Counted from the stretch's first letter, positions 1 through 10,003 are shown. The stretch is DNA of 64,000 nucleotides from Cupriavidus sp. AU9028 (GCF_019795295.1 NZ_JAIMCG010000011.1:1-64000); one strand, 5' to 3'. Program-made: numbers and translations. The notes: a model not told the origin generated them from the letters alone.

Positions 1-10
1 GTTGTTCGTG

Positions 11-22
11 TTGTTAAAGAGC
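11..22 (-). promoter_or_regulatory. boxA antitermination element of an rRNA operon leader
   Basis: Read on the minus strand this is GCTCTTTAACAA, matching the boxA core found in rRNA leaders, where the NusB/NusE antitermination complex loads. It lies about 70 nt downstream of a consensus promoter on the same strand. The 16S gene itself would be outside the window to the left, so the rRNA operon is inferred. Confidence 0.75.
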
Positions 23-96
23 CTGTCGCTTCGAGCCGCGCAGCACGTCGTGCTGCCTGCCGTCTTGCGTTGCTGCGTCAGCAGCAGAGAAATGAG

Positions 97-125
97 ATTA
101 TGCAGACGTTTTCGCTTCTCGTCAA
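97..125 (-). promoter_or_regulatory. strong sigma70 promoter, probably rRNA operon P1
   Basis: On the minus strand TTGACG (120-125) and CATAAT (97-102) are separated by exactly 17 bp. An A-rich stretch just upstream (about 134-142 on the plus strand reads as T-rich) could be an UP element. Transcription would start near position 90 and run left through the boxA. No protein-coding start lies between the promoter and the window edge, which fits a stable-RNA operon. Confidence 0.75.
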
Positions 126-351
126 CCATTTCGCGCAACTTTTTTCAGAGCATCGCTCGTTGCGCGGCAGGTGCGGTCCTTCTTCTGCACACCTGCAGGA
201 GCCGCTTTGCGCCTCCCTTTCCGCTGACCCCGCTGCGTGTTCAGCAGCGAGGGGGCGAATATTAAGGGAGCCAAACGGGAAACGCAATACCCCTGTCATC
301 TTTTTGTGGGCGCGCCACGAATGTGAACCAAGGGTCGCTGGCCCTCATCAC
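126..351. other. non-coding stretch between the rrn-type promoter and prpR
   Basis: No convincing gene on either strand; the open frames here are short or are extensions antisense to prpR. It holds the 3' flank of prpR and the upstream region of the rRNA-type promoter. I found no clear intrinsic terminator for prpR. Confidence 0.5.
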
Positions 352-2421
352 CTAGGTGCTCTCTCTCAGCCGGCGCCACAGCGTCGTCGGACTGATCCCC
401 AGCAATTGGCAGGCGGTCACGCGGTCCCCTCCGCATTGGTCCAGTACCTGGCGGATATGTTCCGCCTGGGATGCGCGCGCCACCTGGGACAGCAATTGGG
501 GGCGGGCAGCGGCGTCTTCCAACTGGCCTTTTCCGCCTTTTCGCCCCATTGCCAGCGGTTCACTGGGAAAAAGCTCCGGCACGCCAACGCGCAGTTCCTC
601 CTCCGGCACGTCGCGGTCCTCGCCCGCCCGCCTCCCGGCAAGCAGCACGGCGACTCGCTCCGTGACGTTCTCCAGCTCCCGAATATTTCCGGGCCAGCGA
701 TAGCCCTGCAGCCGCGCTACCAGCGCGGGCGGCAGCGGCTCGGCCGGCTCGATGCCCAGGCGCCGCTGTGCCCGCCGGTACAGCAGCTCCGCCAGCGCAG
801 GCAGATCCTCGGCGCGTTCGCGCAACGGCGGCATGGCGATGCGCAGGATGTTCAGGCGGTAATAGAGATCCTCGCGGAAAGCGCCCTCGCGCACGAGCGC
901 CGCCAGGTCTCGATGGGTAGCCGCAACGACGCGGACATTGACCGGCACGGCATCGATCGCGCCGATCGGCAGCACCTGCTTCTCCTGCAACACCCGCAGC
1001 AGCCGGGTCTGCAGGGCTGCCGGCATGTCGCCGATCTCGTCCAGGAACAGCGTGCCGTTGTGGGCCGACTCGATCAACCCGGCCTTGCCCCCGCGTCGCG
1101 CACCGGTGAAGGCTCCCTCCTCGTAGCCGAACAGCTCGCTCTCGAGCAGCGCTTCCGGGAATGCGGCGCAATTGACCGCGACGAAGGGACCGCCCCTGCG
1201 CGGACTGGCTTCGTGCAAGCCCTGCGCCAGCACTTCCTTGCCGGTTCCGCTTTCCCCGGTGACCAGCACGGTGGAGTCGACCGCGGCATAGCGGCGCGCC
1301 AGCGCACGAAGACGCTGCATCGGCGGCGACTCTCCGGCAAGGTCGTCCAGGGAATACCGCACGGCGGGATTGCGGCCTCGGCCCCGCGAGCGCAGCCGGC
1401 GATCCACGCGCTGGATCGCACTGGCGTCCTGCACCGTCAGCACCGCGCCCGCCGGCCCGCTTTCGGTGACGATTGGAATACGATTGACGACCACCATGCG
1501 CCCGCCGATCTTGTGGATGGCCTCGCGCTCCTCGCGGCCAGAGCGCAACACGTCGCTCAGCGACAGGTCGCCGGCGAGTTCGTCGAGCATCCGGCCGACG
1601 GCCTGCGATGCCGGCACGCCAAGGTAGCGCTCCATCGCCGGGTTATACGACTGGATGCGCCCTTGGCCGTCCACCGCCGCAATCCCTTCATTGAGGTGGG
1701 CCACGATCGCGTTGACATACTGACGCCGGCCGGACTCCACGCGCTGCAGGCGCGCTGCCTCGATGGCGTCTTCCAGCGCCACCCGCACCGAATTGCCGGA
1801 ATATAGAAAGACGCCCGCCAGGCCATGCTGCTCCGCGAGTTCCGTTACCAGCCCGGGGCCGACCACGGCGCGGATGCCCTCCTCCCTCAGCGTCCTGACC
1901 CGCTCCGCCGCATCGTCCGCGGTCTGGTACAGGAAGGTCGGCACCGGCAGACCGAAGGCGCGAATGAACTCGTCCACCTCGGGATAGGTGGCGGCATGGG
2001 TGACCAGCGCGACCCGCGGGGAGATGCGCCGGGCAGTGGCCAGCGCACTCATCACGTCAAAGCCGGTCACCTTGACCAGCACCACCGGTACCTGTACGTG
2101 CTGGCGCAGGTAGGCGCCGTTCGAGCCGGCGGCCACCACCGCATCAAGCCGCCCTTCTCCCACTTCTCGCGCAATCGCCCGGGCTGCCGCCTCATATCCC
2201 TTGCCGACGATGCGGAAGTCCGCGCGGTCCGACAACGGCGGAATCAGGTCGGAAAACGCGCGGGACAGCCGGCTGATGCCGATCGCCCAGATGCGCGGAC
2301 GCGCGTCGCCATCCAGCGAGCTTCCCGTCGCAGTACCGCCGACGGGAGCCGCTCCCGCCTGCGCAACGGGTCCGGTATCTGGGGCGTGGCGAAGCGGCGC
2401 AATCGGCAAGGAACTGGACAT
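352..2421 (-). CDS. prpR: propionate catabolism transcriptional activator PrpR
   Basis: Sigma54-dependent activator of the 2-methylcitrate pathway; the family senses 2-methylcitrate through its N-terminal domain. From the chosen start it is 689 aa: PrpR_N sensor (about 30-190), PAS region (about 215-300), AAA+ domain with Walker A GESGTGKE (389-396) and the sigma54-contact loop GAFTGA (436-441), and a C-terminal Fis-type helix-turn-helix (about 655-687). It is divergent from prpBCD. A TTG at 2478 would extend the frame, but that codon lies inside the operator palindrome. ATG at 2451 is an alternative start; ATG at 2421 (MSSS) is preferred, with only a weak ribosome site. Confidence 0.93.
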   Translation of the reverse strand: MSSSLPIAPLRHAPDTGPVAQAGAAPVGGTATGSSLDGDARPRIWAIGISRLSRAFSDLIPPLSDRADFRIVGKGYEAAARAIAREVGEGRLDAVVAAGSNGAYLRQHVQVPVVLVKVTGFDVMSALATARRISPRVALVTHAATYPEVDEFIRAFGLPVPTFLYQTADDAAERVRTLREEGIRAVVGPGLVTELAEQHGLAGVFLYSGNSVRVALEDAIEAARLQRVESGRRQYVNAIVAHLNEGIAAVDGQGRIQSYNPAMERYLGVPASQAVGRMLDELAGDLSLSDVLRSGREEREAIHKIGGRMVVVNRIPIVTESGPAGAVLTVQDASAIQRVDRRLRSRGRGRNPAVRYSLDDLAGESPPMQRLRALARRYAAVDSTVLVTGESGTGKEVLAQGLHEASPRRGGPFVAVNCAAFPEALLESELFGYEEGAFTGARRGGKAGLIESAHNGTLFLDEIGDMPAALQTRLLRVLQEKQVLPIGAIDAVPVNVRVVAATHRDLAALVREGAFREDLYYRLNILRIAMPPLRERAEDLPALAELLYRRAQRRLGIEPAEPLPPALVARLQGYRWPGNIRELENVTERVAVLLAGRRAGEDRDVPEEELRVGVPELFPSEPLAMGRKGGKGQLEDAAARPQLLSQVARASQAEHIRQVLDQCGGDRVTACQLLGISPTTLWRRLREST

Positions 2422-2470
2422 GGAGCACTCGCAGCAGAGACAGGCCCCCATTCTGGTCCCGTGCGCGATC

Positions 2471-2505
2471 CATTTCAAGATTGAAATGCATTTCCGGTGT
2501 GAAAT
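2471..2505. promoter_or_regulatory. paired palindromic operator, candidate PrpR enhancer site
   Basis: Two adjacent inverted repeats share a TTTC/GAAA theme. The first is a perfect CATTTCA-N4-TGAAATG (2471-2488); the second is ATTTC-N6-GAAAT (2490-2505). They sit about 110-145 bp upstream of the sigma54 promoter, the usual distance for an enhancer-binding protein, and just upstream of the prpR start. PrpR binding is inferred from position and symmetry. Confidence 0.7.
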
Positions 2506-2613
2506 TCATTTCCGACGGAATCCGCCGCGCCTTTTACTGCCGCGACGCCGTAACCCGCTGTTTTTGCAGGAAAGCAGCGCTCCGCGCCATGAGCGGACGC
2601 CGCCGCGAACCGC

Positions 2614-2628
2614 TGGCACAGCGATTGC
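2614..2628 (+). promoter_or_regulatory. sigma54 promoter of prpBCD
   Basis: TGGCAC-N5-TTGC matches the -24/-12 consensus with correct spacing between the GG and GC dinucleotides. Transcription would start near 2640, about 27 nt before the prpB ATG at 2667, which has a GGAG ribosome site. The element agrees with the sigma54-contacting GAFTGA loop in the divergent PrpR. Confidence 0.85.
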
Positions 2629-2666
2629 GCCAATGCGTCGACCACGACCGCCCCACGGAGACATTC

Positions 2667-3578
2667 ATGAGCTACACCGAGAACGATCTTGCCCGCTCCG
2701 CTGGCGCCCGCTTTCGACAGGCGCTGCAGGACGAGCAGCCGTTGCAGATCGTCGGCACCATCAACGCGAACCATGCCCTGCTGGCCAGGCGCGCCGGTTA
2801 CCGAGCGATCTACCTGTCCGGTGGCGGCGTCGCCGCGGGCTCGCTCGGCCTGCCTGACCTCGGCATCTCGAATCTCGACGACGTGCTGACGGACATTCGC
2901 CGCATCACCGACGTCTGCGATGTGCCGCTGCTGGTCGACGTCGATACCGGCTTTGGCGCGTCGGCCTTCAACGTGGCCAGGACCACGCGCTCGCTGATCA
3001 AGTTCGGCGCCGCCGCCATGCATATCGAGGACCAGGTGGGCGCCAAGCGCTGCGGCCACCGGCCCAACAAGGAGATCGTCTCGCAGGACGAGATGGTCGA
3101 CCGGATCAAGGCCGCGGTCGACGCTCGCACCGATGCGAACTTCGTCATCATGGCCCGCACCGATGCGCTGGCGGTCGAAGGGCTGGACAAGGCCATCGAA
3201 CGCGCGGTGGCGTGCGTCGAGGCCGGCGCCGACGCGATCTTCCCCGAGGCGATGACCGACCTGGCGATGTACCGGCGCTTCGCCGAAGCGGTCAAGGTAC
3301 CCATCCTCGCCAACATCACCGAGTTCGGCGCGACGCCGCTGTTTACTCGCGACGAACTGGCGGGCGCCGGGGTCGGCATGATCCTGTATCCGCTGTCGGC
3401 CTTCCGCGCGATGAACAAGGCGGCGGAGAACGTCTATGCCGCGATCCGGCGCGACGGCACCCAGCAGAACGTGGTGGACACCATGCAGACTCGTGCCGAG
3501 CTTTATGACAGCATCGGCTACCATGCATACGAACAAAAACTGGATGCGCTGTTCGCGCAAGCCAGGACAAAGGCATAG
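2667..3578 (+). CDS. prpB: 2-methylisocitrate lyase PrpB
   Basis: Cleaves 2-methylisocitrate to pyruvate and succinate, the last step of the 2-methylcitrate cycle. The 303-aa protein belongs to the isocitrate lyase/PEP mutase superfamily. Visible marks are a metal-binding DVDTGFG segment (91-97) and the catalytic KRCGH motif (127-131, Cys129). The start is the ATG of MSYTEN with GGAG upstream; longer in-frame extensions would run through the promoter. First gene of prpBCD, 63 bp before prpC. Expression should depend on PrpR and sigma54. Confidence 0.96.
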   Translation: MSYTENDLARSAGARFRQALQDEQPLQIVGTINANHALLARRAGYRAIYLSGGGVAAGSLGLPDLGISNLDDVLTDIRRITDVCDVPLLVDVDTGFGASAFNVARTTRSLIKFGAAAMHIEDQVGAKRCGHRPNKEIVSQDEMVDRIKAAVDARTDANFVIMARTDALAVEGLDKAIERAVACVEAGADAIFPEAMTDLAMYRRFAEAVKVPILANITEFGATPLFTRDELAGAGVGMILYPLSAFRAMNKAAENVYAAIRRDGTQQNVVDTMQTRAELYDSIGYHAYEQKLDALFAQARTKA

Positions 3579-3641
3579 CAGTCGGGCAGCCCGGCTCGCC
3601 GGGTCGCCACCTGATGGAAAAGCGTGCGACAAGGAGACAAC

Positions 3642-4802
3642 ATGTCAGAGAACACCCAGGCGCCTGCTGCGCCGAAGCCCAAGAAGTCCGTGGCGCTGTC
3701 GGGCGTGCCGGCAGGCAATACCGCGCTGTGCACGGTCGGCCGTAGCGGCAACGACCTGCACTACCGCGGCTACGACATCCTCGATGTCGCGGAGACCTGC
3801 CAGTTCGAGGAGATCGCGCATCTGCTGGTGCACGGCAAGCTGCCGACGCAAGCCGAGCTGGACGCCTACAAGGCCAAGCTGCGCGCGCTGCGCGGCCTGC
3901 CGGCCAACGTGAAGGCGGCGCTGGAATGGGTGCCGGCCTCCGCCCACCCGATGGATGTCATGCGCACCGGCGTCTCGGTGCTGGGCACCGTGCTGCCCGA
4001 GAAGGACGACCATAACGCGCCTGGCGCACGGGATATCGCCGACCGGCTGATGGCATCGCTCGGCTCGATGCTGCTGTACTGGTATCACTACAGCCACAAC
4101 GGCAGGCGCATCGAGGTCGAGACGGACGACGATTCGATCGGCGGGCATTTCCTGCACCTGCTGCATGGCCGGGCACCGAGCGCACTGTGGGAGCGCGCGA
4201 TGCACACCTCGCTGAACCTGTACGCCGAGCACGAGTTCAATGCCTCGACCTTCGCGGCGCGCGTGGTCGCCGGCACCGGTTCGGACATGTATTCGGCGGT
4301 CTGCGGCGCCATTGGCGCGCTGCGCGGTCCCAAGCACGGCGGCGCCAACGAAGTCGCCTTCGAGATCCAGAAGCGCTACGACTCGCCCGACGAAGCGCAG
4401 GCCGACATCACGCGCCGCGTGGAGAACAAGGAAGTGGTGATCGGCTTCGGTCATCCGGTCTACACCACCGGCGACCCGCGCAACCAGGTGATCAAGGAGG
4501 TCGCCCGCCGGCTGTCGCAGGACGCCGGTTCGATGAAGATGTTCGACATCGCCGAGCGTCTCGAGACGACGATGTGGGACATCAAGAAGATGTTCCCGAA
4601 CCTGGACTGGTACAGCGCCGTCAGCTATCACATGATGGGCGTGCCAACCGCGATGTTCACGCCGCTGTTCGTCATCTCGCGCACGTCGGGCTGGGCCGCA
4701 CACATCATCGAGCAGCGCATCGACAACAAGATCATCCGGCCGAGCGCGAACTATGTCGGCCCGGAGAACCTGCCCTTCGTGCCGATCCAGGATCGCAGCT
4801 GA
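3642..4802 (+). CDS. prpC: 2-methylcitrate synthase PrpC
   Basis: Condenses propionyl-CoA with oxaloacetate to 2-methylcitrate. The 386-aa product has the citrate synthase fold, with the family signature [14 protein letters not shown] near residue 270 and active-site histidines in the KHGGANE region. An AAGGAG ribosome site lies 5 bp before the ATG. Its place between prpB and prpD separates it from the housekeeping citrate synthase. A 104-bp gap with a GC-rich hairpin follows before prpD. Confidence 0.95.
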   Translation: MSENTQAPAAPKPKKSVALSGVPAGNTALCTVGRSGNDLHYRGYDILDVAETCQFEEIAHLLVHGKLPTQAELDAYKAKLRALRGLPANVKAALEWVPASAHPMDVMRTGVSVLGTVLPEKDDHNAPGARDIADRLMASLGSMLLYWYHYSHNGRRIEVETDDDSIGGHFLHLLHGRAPSALWERAMHTSLNLYAEHEFNASTFAARVVAGTGSDMYSAVCGAIGALRGPKHGGANEVAFEIQKRYDSPDEAQADITRRVENKEVVIGFGHPVYTTGDPRNQVIKEVARRLSQDAGSMKMFDIAERLETTMWDIKKMFPNLDWYSAVSYHMMGVPTAMFTPLFVISRTSGWAAHIIEQRIDNKIIRPSANYVGPENLPFVPIQDRS

Positions 4803-4862
4803 TCGCCTCGGGCGACCCTTGTGGCGAGCCCTTGCGCTGTCCTCTCGTGCTTTCGTTTCCCC

Positions 4863-4886
4863 GCCGCCGGGTACGCGCCCGGCGGC
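4863..4886 (+). other. intercistronic hairpin between prpC and prpD
   Basis: Perfect 9-bp stem, GCCGCCGGG paired with CCCGGCGGC, around a 6-nt loop, 20 nt before the prpD ATG. Only a short, mixed T run follows, so it looks more like an RNA-stability or partial attenuation element than a full terminator. Confidence 0.5.
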
Positions 4887-4906
4887 ATCTTTACAGCAGA
4901 CCTTTC

Positions 4907-6358
4907 ATGAGCCAAGCCATTTCCAACATCCGTCCCGAACCCGATCAGGTGCTGGTCGATATCGTCGACTACGTGACGAAGTACCAGATCAAGAGTCCGC
5001 TGGCCTACGATACGGCGCGCAACTGCCTGATCGACACGCTCGGCTGCGGCCTCGAAGCGCTGTCCTACCCGGCCTGTACCAAGCTGATGGGACCGATCGT
5101 GCCGGGCACGGTCGTGCCGAACGGCGCCAAGGTGCCCGGCACGCAGTTCCAGCTCGATCCGGTGCAGGCGGCATTCAATATCGGCGCGATGATCCGCTGG
5201 CTGGATTTCAACGATACCTGGCTGGCAGCGGAATGGGGCCACCCGTCCGACAACCTCGGCGGCATTCTTGCCACGGCCGACTGGCTGTCGCGCAACAATG
5301 TCGCCGCCGGCCGCAAGCCGCTGGTGATGAAGGACGTGCTGACCGCGATGATCAAGGCGCACGAGATCCAGGGCTGCATCGCGCTGGAGAACTCGTTCAA
5401 CAAGGTCGGCCTCGATCACGTCGTGCTGGTCAAGGTGGCGTCGACCGCGGTGGTGGCGCAAATGCTGGGCCTCTCGCGCGACGAGATCATCAATGCGGTA
5501 TCGCTGGCGTGGGTCGATGGCCAGAGCCTGCGCACCTATCGCCATGCCCCCAATACCGGCAGCCGCAAGAGCTGGGCTGCGGGCGACGCCACCAGCCGGG
5601 CCGTGCGGCTGGCGCTGATCGCCAAGACCGGCGAGATGGGCTACCCCTCGGTGCTGAGCACCAAGACCTGGGGCTTCTACGACGTGCTGTTCGACGGCAA
5701 GCCGTTCCGCTTCCAGCGGCCCTATGGCTCCTATGTGATGGAGAACGTGCTGTTCAAGATCTCCTTCCCTGCCGAGTTCCATTCGCAGACCGCGGTCGAA
5801 GCCGCGATGCAGCTGCATGACCAGCTGGCCGGGGCCCGGCGCACCGCGGCGGACATCAAGCGGGTCACGATCCGTACCCATGAGGCCTGCATCCGCATCA
5901 TCGACAAGAAGGGGCCGCTGGCCAATCCGGCGGACCGCGACCACTGCATCCAGTACATGGTGGCGGTGCCGCTGCTGTACGGCCGCCTGACCGCCGAGGA
6001 CTACGAGGACAAGGTCGCGGAAGATCCGCGCATCGATGCGCTGCGCGAGAAGATCGTCTGCGTCGAGGACCCGCAGTTCACCGCCGACTATCACGACCCG
6101 GAAAAACGCTCGATCGCCAATGCGCTGACCGTCGAACTGAACGATGGCACTGTGCTGCCCGAGGTGGTGGTCGAATACCCGATCGGACACAAGCGCCGCC
6201 GTGACGACGGTATTCCGCTGCTGGTGCAGAAGTTCAAGACCAACCTGGCTCGCCGTTTCCCGGCCAAGCAGCAGCAGGCGATCCTCGACGTGTCGCTGGA
6301 CCAGGCCGCGCTGGAAGCGATGCCGGTGCACGAATACGTCGATCTGTACGTGATCTGA
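4907..6358 (+). CDS. prpD: 2-methylcitrate dehydratase PrpD
   Basis: Dehydrates 2-methylcitrate to 2-methyl-cis-aconitate. The 483-aa protein is a full-length member of the MmgE/PrpD family, which is free of iron-sulfur clusters; it is alignable by eye to enterobacterial PrpD from [14 protein letters not shown] to the C-terminal [10 protein letters not shown]. Last gene of prpBCD, followed by a strong terminator. No acnD/prpF pair and no prpE lie in the locus, so hydration to 2-methylisocitrate must rely on an aconitase encoded elsewhere. Confidence 0.95.
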   Translation: MSQAISNIRPEPDQVLVDIVDYVTKYQIKSPLAYDTARNCLIDTLGCGLEALSYPACTKLMGPIVPGTVVPNGAKVPGTQFQLDPVQAAFNIGAMIRWLDFNDTWLAAEWGHPSDNLGGILATADWLSRNNVAAGRKPLVMKDVLTAMIKAHEIQGCIALENSFNKVGLDHVVLVKVASTAVVAQMLGLSRDEIINAVSLAWVDGQSLRTYRHAPNTGSRKSWAAGDATSRAVRLALIAKTGEMGYPSVLSTKTWGFYDVLFDGKPFRFQRPYGSYVMENVLFKISFPAEFHSQTAVEAAMQLHDQLAGARRTAADIKRVTIRTHEACIRIIDKKGPLANPADRDHCIQYMVAVPLLYGRLTAEDYEDKVAEDPRIDALREKIVCVEDPQFTADYHDPEKRSIANALTVELNDGTVLPEVVVEYPIGHKRRRDDGIPLLVQKFKTNLARRFPAKQQQAILDVSLDQAALEAMPVHEYVDLYVI

Positions 6359-6365
6359 CGCCGAG

Positions 6366-6395
6366 GGGACGGGCGCATGCGCCCGTCCCGTTTTT
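6366..6395 (+). terminator. rho-independent terminator of prpBCD
   Basis: A perfect 11-bp stem (GGGACGGGCGC with its complement, 2-nt loop, 6366-6389) is followed by G and five T. It begins 8 bp after the prpD stop. Confidence 0.92.
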
Positions 6396-6431
6396 CAGTG
6401 GTTGAAAAGTCAACTGGCGGTTAATTGCGTT

Positions 6432-6890
6432 TTAGAACAAGGCGCTGCTCATCAGCGCCTTTGCCACCACCGTGCCGCTATCGTCGGACTCGGCGTAGAC
6501 CGTCACTTCGGTCACCACCTGCCGGCGTCCCCGCCTGAGCACGGCCGCGACCGCACGGAGATCGGCCCCCTGAGCGGGAGCCAGATACTGGATCGACAGC
6601 GAACTGGTCGCCCCGCCCTTCAGTTCGTCCACGTCGGCACCGGAGGCGGCAGCGGCCGCACCGGCGATATCGATCAGGGTCGCGATCACGCCGCCATGGA
6701 CGGTATTGCCCATGGTGACGTTGTTGGCGTTGAACGGCAGCCGCAACTCGACGTGCTCCGGCGCGAGGCTGTCGAGCATGACGCCCAGCGAGCGCGCGAC
6801 AGGAGATTGCATCAGGATTGCCTCGATCAGGGCGCGCAGGCGCTCCGGCACAGGCTGGGCATCGGTCTGCACTGCTGAGGTCGAAAACAT
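6432..6890 (-). CDS. PaaI-family hot-dog thioesterase
   Basis: 152-aa single-domain hot-dog protein of the PaaI/YigI-like acyl-CoA thioesterase group. The family core is visible as TVHGGVIATLIDIAG (about residues 63-77), which contains the HGG turn and the acidic residue used in catalysis, followed by beta strands with SIQYLAPA. An AAGGAG ribosome site precedes the ATG at 6890. It converges on prpD but is separated by the terminator. The substrate is not evident; hydrolysis of short or aromatic acyl-CoA is inferred from the family only. Confidence 0.85.
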   Translation of the reverse strand: MFSTSAVQTDAQPVPERLRALIEAILMQSPVARSLGVMLDSLAPEHVELRLPFNANNVTMGNTVHGGVIATLIDIAGAAAAASGADVDELKGGATSSLSIQYLAPAQGADLRAVAAVLRRGRRQVVTEVTVYAESDDSGTVVAKALMSSALF

Positions 6891-7048
6891 CGGTCTGTCT
6901 CCTTGCTAGGTGCGATCTGGTGAATGATGGCGAGCCTACCCGGGTCGGCGGCGCCCCCCAATTACCGAAGACGTAATGGCCGGGACAACTGGCGGAGCGG
7001 CAGCATCCGGCAGCGCCCGTATAATCGTGCCCTCACTGCCTTGCCACG

Positions 7049-7372
7049 ATGACGCTACCGCCCTCCTCCACCGCTGGCCCAGCATCGGGACCGGACGACC
7101 TGCACACCGAATCCCGGACCGGCGGCGATGTGCCCGCCGCATCCGCGCCGGCAAACCCGGATAGCGCCGCCGGCCAGGACACGAACCTGTTCGACCGGCC
7201 CGACAGCCCGTGCATCGGCATCTGCTCGACGCTGTTCGACGAGGTCTGCCAGGGCTGCGGCCGCACTGCCTACGAGGTCAGCAACTGGGTGTTCCTGTCT
7301 GGCGAGGAAAAACAGGCGGTCTGGGAGCGCATTACCCGGGAAGGGACCGCCCGGCGATTTCACAGGAGATGA
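7049..7372 (+). CDS. DUF1289 domain protein
   Basis: 107-aa protein. The N-terminal half (1-50) is low-complexity, rich in Pro, Ala, Ser and Asp. The C-terminal half (about 51-97) is a DUF1289 domain with the cysteine pattern SPCIGIC...CQGCGR followed by a Trp-containing helix (WVFLSGEEKQAVWERI). Four closely placed cysteines suggest metal binding, which has not been shown. A TATAAT sits at 7020-7025, some 24 bp before the ATG, so the leader is very short. Function unknown. Confidence 0.82.
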   Translation: MTLPPSSTAGPASGPDDLHTESRTGGDVPAASAPANPDSAAGQDTNLFDRPDSPCIGICSTLFDEVCQGCGRTAYEVSNWVFLSGEEKQAVWERITREGTARRFHRR

Positions 7373-7417
7373 GCCGCCGCGCGCTGCAGGAACCGCTCTC
7401 TCGATCGATCCTCTCCC

Positions 7418-9868
7418 TTACTGCGCCGCCGGACCCGGGCGCAGAATCAGCGTGCCGCCCGCCCCGCCGCCCTGCGGCACCGTCACATACTTGCCCTCGG
7501 CCCAGCGCTGCGCCCAATCGCGATAGTGCGGCGACATGACGTTGCCCGACTGCCCGGTCGAGGCGATGAAGCGCGCCGCCGCGGGATCGGCGAGGTCGTA
7601 GATGGCCCGCAGGCTCGCCGCGTGCACGCTTTCGAAAGGCGCGGCCTCGTCGCGCAGGTTGTGGCGGCCGACATTGACGGTATAGGTATCTCCACCGGTC
7701 GGCACCCGCACGTTGAAGAAGCCGGCCAGCGACGGCACCTTGCCGAAGGGCCGATGCTCGGAGCGCGCGGCATGCGCCTGTCCCCAGCGCCAGCGCTGCG
7801 GATCGTCGCCATAGCGGCGCTGCAGATCGGCATAGGCGCGGCGCCACGCAGTCGCGATGGCGCCGTTGCAGTCCTCCGGCAGCGCCGTGCGGCTGTCGTC
7901 GCACCAGAAGCCGCCAAGCTGGCGCGGGCTGCGCAGCACGTTCAACATCGGTTGCTGGACATTGCGCTGCTCCCACATGCGCAGGAACACGCCCTCGCCG
8001 ACCTTGTCCTCGAACAGCAGCCGCGACAGCTCACGCAGCCATGCCGTCACGATCAGCGGCTCGGGCCGCTCCGGCGCCATGGTGCCGTCCCACTTCGCGA
8101 GCGCGGCCAGCAGTTCGCGCTCGCTCGCCGGGATGCTGGCGTCGCTGGCGATCGGGGCGCCCAGCAACAGCGGCAGTGCATCGCGCACGGCCAGCGACAG
8201 CACGTCGTTCTGGATCGCCGCGAAGGTGTCGGCGGTGTGGTCGCGCCGCGCGTCCAGCAGCGTGCGAATCCGGTCGTGCCGATACGGCACGGTCCATTCG
8301 CTGGTCAGGAAGTAGCGGTAGTCGTCGCCGACGATCTTCTGGTTCGCCGTCACCACCATGCCGCTGGGAGGATTGACCTGCTGCGGCAGTTGATCGAAGG
8401 GAATGAACCCCTGCCAGTCGTAGCGGGCGTCCCAACCTGGCGCGGGCGCCAGCCCCTTGATATCGTTGGCGGCCGCGCGCAACGGGACGCGCCCTGGCGC
8501 GATGAAGGCGATATTGCCGTCGACATCGGCATAGACGATGTTCTGCTGCGGCGCATGAAAGTCGCGCAGCGCTTCGCGGACTTCCTGCCAGCAGGTGGCG
8601 CGGTTCAAGCGCAGCCCCGCCTGCAGCGTGCGGTCGTCCGGCTGCAGCGCGGTCCACTGGAACGCGATCACGTATTGGGCCCCGAGCGGCGAGGCAGCTT
8701 CCGCGGCTGGCTCCGCCACATCGGAGATCACCGGGCCGTGGCGCGATTCGCGCACCCGCAGCGTCACGTCGTCCCCATCCTTGACCTTGATCACCTCCTG
8801 CCGCACGGCGAAGTCCGCCCAGCCCTGCGGGGTCTGGTACTGCTCGGGCTTGCCCGGCCGCAGACGCTCGATGAACAGGTCCTGCACGTCCGGCGCGGTG
8901 TTGGTGAAGCCCCAGGCAAAGCGGGGCGTATGCCCGAGCACCACCAGCGGCATGCCGGGCAGCGTGGCGCCGGTCGCATCCAGCCCCGGCGCATGCATCC
9001 GCGCGAAATACCACAGCGCCGGCGCCTGCAAACCCAGGTGCGGATCGTTGGCCAGCATCGGCTTGCCGGAGCGGGTGTGCGCGCCCGAGACTACCCAGTT
9101 GTTCGAGCCCATGCCCTCGACATAGCCGGACGGCGCCAGCGCATCCACCCGCGCCATCGCGGTAGCAAGCGGGGCAAGCTGGCGGTACAGCTCCGTGTAG
9201 TCCAGCGTGCGCAGCGGCGCCTCGCCAGGATACGGCGCCAGCAGCTCGTTGATGCGTGACAGCGGCAGCGTCTGCGCCAGCCGCATCCGCAGTACCTCCT
9301 GGGTCCAGTTGCCGCCCAGGTCCCAGGCCATCATCGTCTGCCAGGCCAGGGTATCGACCGGTTCCCACGGCTCCGGCTCCAGCCCGAGCAGCAGGAACTC
9401 GGGCGGCAGCGGTCCCCGACGCTGCGCGATACCGGCGTTGACGCCGTCGGCGTAGGCCTGCAGCGCCGCGCGCACCTCGGGGGGGCTGTTGGCAAGGATG
9501 GCCTCGGCGTTGCGCCGCACGCCCAGCGTGCGCAGGAAACGGTCGGTGTCGAGCGCTTTCGGTCCCAGCGCCTCGGCCAGCCGTCCGGCGGCGATGCGCT
9601 TGTTCATCTGCATCTGCCACAGCCGGTCCTGCGCGTGGACGAAGCCCAGGCCGAAATAGGCGTCCAGCGGATCCTGCGCGCCAATGTCGGGCACGCCGTT
9701 GGCATCGCGGGAGATGGTGATCGGCGCGCGCGGACCCTGCACCGTCAGCTCGCCGTCGACCACGGGCCGGGACGCCTGCCGGTACCACAACCAGGCCGCC
9801 ACCGCGGCGGTCAGCGCGACACCGGTGCTGATGACCACCACCCAGGCAAGCCGCTTGAGCCAACGCAT
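7418..9868 (-). CDS. penicillin acylase family N-terminal-serine hydrolase
   Basis: 816-aa Ntn-hydrolase precursor. An N-terminal membrane anchor or signal segment (about 8-28) precedes the alpha chain. The autoprocessing site and catalytic serine are in GSNNWVVSG, with Ser255 becoming the beta-chain N terminus, followed by the conserved ANDPHL. The length fits periplasmic penicillin G acylases and acyl-homoserine-lactone acylases. Related Ralstonia enzymes degrade AHL signals, so quorum quenching is possible, but substrate cannot be read from sequence. It stands alone, 135 bp downstream of the aldehyde dehydrogenase start side. Confidence 0.9.
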   Translation of the reverse strand: MRWLKRLAWVVVISTGVALTAAVAAWLWYRQASRPVVDGELTVQGPRAPITISRDANGVPDIGAQDPLDAYFGLGFVHAQDRLWQMQMNKRIAAGRLAEALGPKALDTDRFLRTLGVRRNAEAILANSPPEVRAALQAYADGVNAGIAQRRGPLPPEFLLLGLEPEPWEPVDTLAWQTMMAWDLGGNWTQEVLRMRLAQTLPLSRINELLAPYPGEAPLRTLDYTELYRQLAPLATAMARVDALAPSGYVEGMGSNNWVVSGAHTRSGKPMLANDPHLGLQAPALWYFARMHAPGLDATGATLPGMPLVVLGHTPRFAWGFTNTAPDVQDLFIERLRPGKPEQYQTPQGWADFAVRQEVIKVKDGDDVTLRVRESRHGPVISDVAEPAAEAASPLGAQYVIAFQWTALQPDDRTLQAGLRLNRATCWQEVREALRDFHAPQQNIVYADVDGNIAFIAPGRVPLRAAANDIKGLAPAPGWDARYDWQGFIPFDQLPQQVNPPSGMVVTANQKIVGDDYRYFLTSEWTVPYRHDRIRTLLDARRDHTADTFAAIQNDVLSLAVRDALPLLLGAPIASDASIPASERELLAALAKWDGTMAPERPEPLIVTAWLRELSRLLFEDKVGEGVFLRMWEQRNVQQPMLNVLRSPRQLGGFWCDDSRTALPEDCNGAIATAWRRAYADLQRRYGDDPQRWRWGQAHAARSEHRPFGKVPSLAGFFNVRVPTGGDTYTVNVGRHNLRDEAAPFESVHAASLRAIYDLADPAAARFIASTGQSGNVMSPHYRDWAQRWAEGKYVTVPQGGGAGGTLILRPGPAAQ

Positions 9869-10003
9869 CTGTCTTCTCCTCCCGGCGCGATCCCGTGGCC
9901 GCCCGGTTTGTTGTCATGAAAATGCCCGGACCAGCCGGGCATTCGACGCACCATGGCACCCACGCTGGCGTGCCACGGAAAGCGATCGCAAAGGATTGCG
10001 CGA

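Noticed and set aside
70-1806. Long plus-strand frame opposite prpR
   Set aside because: It starts inside the rRNA-type promoter and runs antisense to a complete prpR.
4751-6331. Open frame of about 526 codons on the minus strand opposite prpD
   Set aside because: It mirrors a full-length, clearly conserved prpD; its product is rich in His, Arg and Gln with no recognisable motif, as expected for antisense frames in GC-rich genes.
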